Of a stretch of DNA of 64,000 nt, positions 60,669 to 64,000 are shown piece after piece. The position numbers were made by a program, and so were the translations under genes. The notes under the pieces are model-generated. The model searched no databases. It saw nothing but the letters and a program-made list of their open reading frames with translations, and was not told the origin of the DNA. The DNA lies in NCBI GenBank assembly GCA_900143635.1, contig FREY01000007.1, positions 152,627-216,626 of the forward strand. Reading direction: 5' to 3'. Source of the DNA: Rhodobacteraceae bacterium Alg231-04 (lineage in GTDB: Bacteria > Pseudomonadota > Alphaproteobacteria > Rhodobacterales > Rhodobacteraceae). Position 1 is the stretch's first letter, and each line of letters begins with the position of its first letter.

Positions 60669-62342
60669 TTAGTGCGAGTGCGGCTTGTCCCAGTCTTCCT
60701 GCTTGGGCAGGATTTCAAAGGTATGCTCGGGCGGCGGTGTGGGCAGTGTCCACTCCAGCGTGTCGGCATATTCGTTCCAGTAGTTGTTCTGGGTGATGCG
60801 GGCACCGCGCAGCAGCGCGTAGATCACAATACCGAAGAACAGGATGAACGAAGCGAAGGACAGGAACGCGCCATAGGACGAGATCTTGTTCCAGTACGCA
60901 AAGGCTTCCGGATAGTCGATGTAACGACGCGGCATGCCCTGACGGCCCAGGAAGTGCTGGGGGAAGAAGGTTAGGTTGGCGCCGATGAAGAACATCCAGA
61001 AGTGGATATGCGCGAAGGTCTCGGAGTACTGACGGCCGGTCATCTTGCCGAAGTAGAAGTACACGCCCGAGAAGATCGCAAACACAGCGCCAAGGCTCAT
61101 CACATAGTGGAAGTGGGCCACAACGTAGTAGGTGTCATGGTAGGCACGGTCCACAGAGGCCTGGCTCAGCACCACGCCGGTCACACCACCAACGGTGAAC
61201 AGGAAGAGGAAGCCGAAGGCAAACATCATAGGAGCTTTGAAAGAGATCGAGCCGCCCCACATTGTGGCGATCCACGAGAATACTTTCACACCGGTCGGAA
61301 CCGCAATGACCATGGTGGCCAGCATGAAGTAGGCCTGCTGGTTTAGGGTCATGCCCACGGTATACATGTGGTGGGCCCAAACGACGAAGCCAAGGAAACC
61401 AATCGCGATGATCGCCCAGACCATCGGCAGGTAGCCAAAGACCGGCTTGCGCGAGAAGGTGGCGATCACGTGAGAGATGATACCAAAGCCCGGCAGGATC
61501 ACGATGTAGACTTCCGGGTGGCCAAAGAACCACAGGATGTGCTGGTACAGGATCGGGTCGCCGCCGCCTGCGGGGTCAAAGAAGGTGAACCCGAAGTTGC
61601 GGTCCATCAGCAGCATGGTGATCGCGCCCGCCAGAACCGGCAGGGACAGCAGGATCAGCCACGAGGTGACGAAGATCGACCAGGAGAACAGCGGCACCTT
61701 GAACAGGGTCATGCCGGGGGCACGCATGTTCAGGAAGGTGGTGATCATGTTGATCGCGCCCAGAATGGACGAGGCACCGGAGACGTGAACGGCGAAGATC
61801 GCCAGATCCATCGACAGGCCGCCTTCGTTCACCGACAGCGGCGGGTAGAGAACCCAGCCAACACCGGAACCAAGCTGATCGTTGCCGCCAGGCGACAGGA
61901 CCGAAGCCACCGCCAGCGATGTACCGGCTACATAGAGCCAGAACGACAGGTTGTTCATCCGCGGGAACGCCATGTCCGGCGCGCCAATCTGCAGCGGCAT
62001 GAAGTAGTTGCCGAAACCGCCGAACAGAGCCGGGATAACCACGAAGAACATCATCAGGATGCCGTGCGCGGTGATCAGAACGTTCCAGAGGTGACCGTTC
62101 GGAGTACATTCTGCCGAGGCATCAGCGACAAGGCGCGCACCTTCCATACACATGTACTGAACACCGGGGTCCATGAGCTCAAGGCGCATGTACACGGTGA
62201 AAGCGACCGAGATGAAACCAACGATCGCCGAAACGATCAGGTAGAGAATACCAATATCTTTATGGTTCGTGGACATGAACCAGCGGGTAAAGAAACCGCG
62301 CTCGTCTTCGTGGCCGTGACCATGAATGGCTGCGTCTGCCAT
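60669..62342 (-). CDS. ctaD: Cytochrome c oxidase subunit I (aa3 type)
   Basis: A 557-residue subunit with 12 transmembrane helices and the heme a, heme a3 and CuB sites. '[20 protein letters not shown]' has the CuB His and the Tyr cross-linked to it; '[20 protein letters not shown]' has the His ligands to CuB and heme a3. The start '[20 protein letters not shown]' is typical of rhodobacterial CtaD. It uses cytochrome c electrons to reduce O2 and pumps protons. An FNR-type site lies 108-121 bases upstream. Confidence 0.97.
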   Translation of the reverse strand: MADAAIHGHGHEDERGFFTRWFMSTNHKDIGILYLIVSAIVGFISVAFTVYMRLELMDPGVQYMCMEGARLVADASAECTPNGHLWNVLITAHGILMMFFVVIPALFGGFGNYFMPLQIGAPDMAFPRMNNLSFWLYVAGTSLAVASVLSPGGNDQLGSGVGWVLYPPLSVNEGGLSMDLAIFAVHVSGASSILGAINMITTFLNMRAPGMTLFKVPLFSWSIFVTSWLILLSLPVLAGAITMLLMDRNFGFTFFDPAGGGDPILYQHILWFFGHPEVYIVILPGFGIISHVIATFSRKPVFGYLPMVWAIIAIGFLGFVVWAHHMYTVGMTLNQQAYFMLATMVIAVPTGVKVFSWIATMWGGSISFKAPMMFAFGFLFLFTVGGVTGVVLSQASVDRAYHDTYYVVAHFHYVMSLGAVFAIFSGVYFYFGKMTGRQYSETFAHIHFWMFFIGANLTFFPQHFLGRQGMPRRYIDYPEAFAYWNKISSYGAFLSFASFILFFGIVIYALLRGARITQNNYWNEYADTLEWTLPTPPPEHTFEILPKQEDWDKPHSH

Positions 62343-62449
62343 TTATGTGCCTCCTGCTGCATAACTTAATCCCACCGGGAACGGACTCCGGGCGGGATGG
62401 ATTCCTTTCGGGTTTTAGAGTGGCCGGCGCAGGCCTTCAATGGCGGAGT

Positions 62450-62463
62450 TTGATATGGATCAA
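62450..62463. promoter_or_regulatory. FNR/FnrL-type site upstream of ctaD
   Basis: TTGATATGGATCAA matches the consensus TTGAT-N4-ATCAA exactly. It lies 108-121 bases before the ctaD start, 193-206 before the HIT gene. Binding by FnrL is inferred. Confidence 0.65.
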
Positions 62464-62524
62464 GATAAATTGCCGCGCCCCCCTTGAAGCCTCAGGTCTG
62501 TGTCAGGGGTTTGGACCCGTTGGC

Positions 62525-62538
62525 ATGACATGGATCAA
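62525..62538. promoter_or_regulatory. Imperfect second FNR-type site
   Basis: ATGAC-ATGG-ATCAA, with the same ATGGATCAA core as the first site but a weaker left half; the pair is 75 bases apart. Confidence 0.35.
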
Positions 62539-62655
62539 GTCGACAGCCAGTGCTTGACCCGGCAGCGGTGGCAGCCCAAAACCGGTCTCGACCAGAGCCC
62601 GGCACCCGGGCAAAGACAGCGGCCCATATTGGGGGCGGTTAGAAAAGGATAGAGT

Positions 62656-63069
62656 ATGACCTATGATCCCGAGAACATTTTTGCGAAACTTCTGCGGGGT
62701 GAAATTCCCGCCATCCGTGTGTACGAAGATGACGACACTTTGGCCTTCATGGATATCATGCCGCGTTCTGACGGCCATTTGCTGGTGATCCCAAAGACGC
62801 CTTGCCGCAATATTCTGGATGCCTCGCCCGCGCAGCTGGCGGCGGTGATGGCCACGGCGCAAAAGCTGGCAGTCGCCGCCAAGGCGGGTCTCGCGGCGGA
62901 CGGGATCACAATCCAGCAGTTCAACGAGGCCGATGGCGGGCAGGAGGTCTTTCATCTTCACGTCCATGTCTTGCCGCGCCGCGCCGGCGTTGCGCTGCGC
63001 GCACCGGGTCAGATGGGTGATATGGATGACATCCAGGCGATTGCCGACAAAATTCGCGCCGCGATTTAG
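62656..63069 (+). CDS. HIT family protein (HINT-like hydrolase)
   Basis: A 137-residue histidine-triad protein. 'QEVFHLHVHVLPRR' is the HxHxHxx motif and 'LAFMDIMPRSDGHLLVIPK' the nucleotide-binding loop. HINT proteins split nucleoside 5'-phosphoramidates. AAGGAT is upstream of the ATG. The IS element begins about 50 bases after its stop. Confidence 0.93.
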   Translation: MTYDPENIFAKLLRGEIPAIRVYEDDDTLAFMDIMPRSDGHLLVIPKTPCRNILDASPAQLAAVMATAQKLAVAAKAGLAADGITIQQFNEADGGQEVFHLHVHVLPRRAGVALRAPGQMGDMDDIQAIADKIRAAI

Positions 63070-63118
63070 TCGCGTCATTTTTAATGCGCTTTGCTTTCAA
63101 TTGATGCGGTGGCGGAAT

Positions 63119-64000
63119 GGCGTTGTTGCAGAACTCTGACAGCTAAGGATTCACATCACGAATCCATGCGGTTAGACGGGGCAAATGAGCAAACCCGCAC
63201 CTGCCCGCTACCGTACGACGAATTGGTCCAGCTACAACGATGCGCTCAGGAAGCGCGGCTCGCTTCTGATCTGGCTGGATAAAGAGATGACCTGGCTTGC
63301 GCCGCATGAAGGACGGCCAGGGCGCCCACCGGTCTTCTCGAACGCGGCGATCCAGTTCTGCCTGTCGATCAAGGTTCTGTTCAAGCTGCCCCTCCGGCAA
63401 ACAGTCGGGATGGTCGCCAGCCTCTTGCACCTGGCGGGGCTGGACTGGCCCGTTCCTGATTTTTCTACGCTGTGTCGTCGACAGAAAGCACTGGCCGTCC
63501 AGATCCCGTATCGCCGCGCCGGTGGACCGCTGAACCTGCTGGTGGACAGCACCGGGATCAAGTTCCTTGGTGATGGCGAGTGGCAGGCCCGCAAGCACGG
63601 CGTTCAGGGGCGACGCCAATGGCGCAAAGTGCATCTTGCGATGGATGCTGCCACGTCTGACATCCGTGCTGTCGAGTTCACCCCCAGCCGCGACGGCGAC
63701 AGCCCGGTCCTGCCGGAACTGCTCGATCAGATCCCGAAGGACGAAGAGATCAGCAGCGTGACCGCAGACGGAGCCTATGATACGCGCCGTTGCCACTCGG
63801 CCATCATCGAGCGTGGTGCCGCTCCGATTATCCCTATCCGCAAGAATGGTCGGCCGTGGAAAGAGAACTGCCCGGCGGCACAGGTCAGAAACGAAACCTT
63901 GCGCGCCACCCGGCACTACGGCCGAGCCTTCTGGAAACGCTGGACGGGATACCACGCCCGGAGCCGCGGTGCGGCAAAGAGGCGGTGTTTGAACGCTTTC
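63119..64000 (+). mobile_element. IS5-like insertion sequence, left end and most of transposase (partial)
   Basis: The probable left end is near GGCGTTGTTGCAGAAC (63119-63134), about 50 bases after the HIT gene stop; a hairpin GGATTC/GAATCC lies at 63147-63165. The right end and its matching inverted repeat are outside the window, so the exact edge and target duplication cannot be set. Confidence 0.75.
63185..64000 (+). CDS. IS5 family transposase (3' end outside window, catalytic Glu region altered)
   Basis: The first 272 codons of a DDE transposase, open at the edge. 'MSKPAPARYRTTNWSSYNDA' and the zinc-like 'RKRGSLLIWLDKEM' start, then Asp121 (LLVDSTGIKF) and Asp195 (TADGAYDT), the first two catalytic residues. 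The family's Y-2-R-3-E-6-K signature should be Tyr256, Arg259, Glu263 and Lys270; here Tyr and Arg are kept but the Glu position is Ala (63971-63973) and the Lys position is Asn (63992-63994). This, with the other changes in the last 40 bases, suggests a decayed copy or poor sequence at a contig end. Normal length would be about 310 residues. Confidence 0.85.
   Translation, partial: MSKPAPARYRTTNWSSYNDALRKRGSLLIWLDKEMTWLAPHEGRPGRPPVFSNAAIQFCLSIKVLFKLPLRQTVGMVASLLHLAGLDWPVPDFSTLCRRQKALAVQIPYRRAGGPLNLLVDSTGIKFLGDGEWQARKHGVQGRRQWRKVHLAMDAATSDIRAVEFTPSRDGDSPVLPELLDQIPKDEEISSVTADGAYDTRRCHSAIIERGAAPIIPIRKNGRPWKENCPAAQVRNETLRATRHYGRAFWKRWTGYHARSRGAAKRRCLNAF

Larger units (their letters stand above)
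62343..62655. other. 313-bp divergent region between ctaD and HIT genes
   Basis: No coding frame is supported here. It holds the perfect FNR box (62450-62463), a second imperfect one (62525-62538), and the promoters of both genes; nothing else is evident. Confidence 0.6.

Overview
The window looks like a chromosomal stretch of a marine alphaproteobacterium of the Roseobacter group (Rhodobacterales). This rests on the high-GC coding style, the many head-to-tail operons with 4-bp ATGA overlaps, the paaABCDE phenylacetyl-CoA epoxidase genes, a tripartite tricarboxylate transporter (TTT) set, an aa3-type ctaD, an ilvC flanked by Lrp-type regulators, and dispersed 3'-end elements. The genus is not resolved. 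The left edge cuts an ABC ATPase gene and the right edge cuts an IS5-type element.

Layout. 1-2032: BMP-type (nucleoside-like) ABC importer with an NTF2-like protein in the operon. 2197-5846: housekeeping genes (rimI, tsaB, a NifU-type Fe-S protein, a ClbS/DfsB-type protein, a universal stress protein, a class IV aminotransferase). 6091-7104: orphan secreted protein. 7213-12948: phenylacetate operon (thiolase, paaABCDE and an extra PaaA/PaaC-like subunit). 13215-25911: catabolic cluster with a sulfatase-superfamily hydrolase, RidA, omega-aminotransferase, IclR regulator, TTT transporter, aldehyde dehydrogenase, an AGXT2L-type phospho-lyase, an APH-type kinase and a Tm-1-like protein. 26116-31226: beta-oxidation genes, a hotdog thioesterase and a truncated AMP-binding protein. 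31272-32783: rpe and a DUF1045 2H phosphoesterase.

32871-39374: seven genes chained by exact 4-bp overlaps (four glycosyltransferases, a histidine phosphatase, a deacetylase-like protein, a methyltransferase), probably making a glycan or glycolipid. They are followed by an MscS-type channel and a 1033-residue ABC-exporter-like protein whose nucleotide-binding motifs are eroded and which ends in a cyclic-nucleotide-binding fold. 45418-63069: mixed genes (ilvC, two Lrp regulators, EamA exporter, UbiH-like hydroxylase, pyrimidine nucleotidase, GntR regulator, an MshEN-glycosyltransferase fusion, carA, a GH3 lipoprotein, YqeY, ctaD, a HIT protein). 63119-64000: partial IS5-like element.

How it fits together. 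The cluster at 13-26 kb reads as a pathway: TTT uptake or hydrolysis of an ester, phosphorylation of an amino alcohol by the APH kinase, elimination of phosphate and ammonia by the phospho-lyase, and oxidation of the aldehyde. It is probably controlled by the IclR protein, because near-identical 17-bp GGTTC...GAACC-type palindromes lie before both tctC and the sulfatase gene. A second palindrome (CCGACCG-N2-CGGTCGG type) lies before the paa operon and between the catabolic cluster and the fad genes, suggesting a TetR/PaaR-like regulator encoded elsewhere. A perfect FNR box lies upstream of ctaD.
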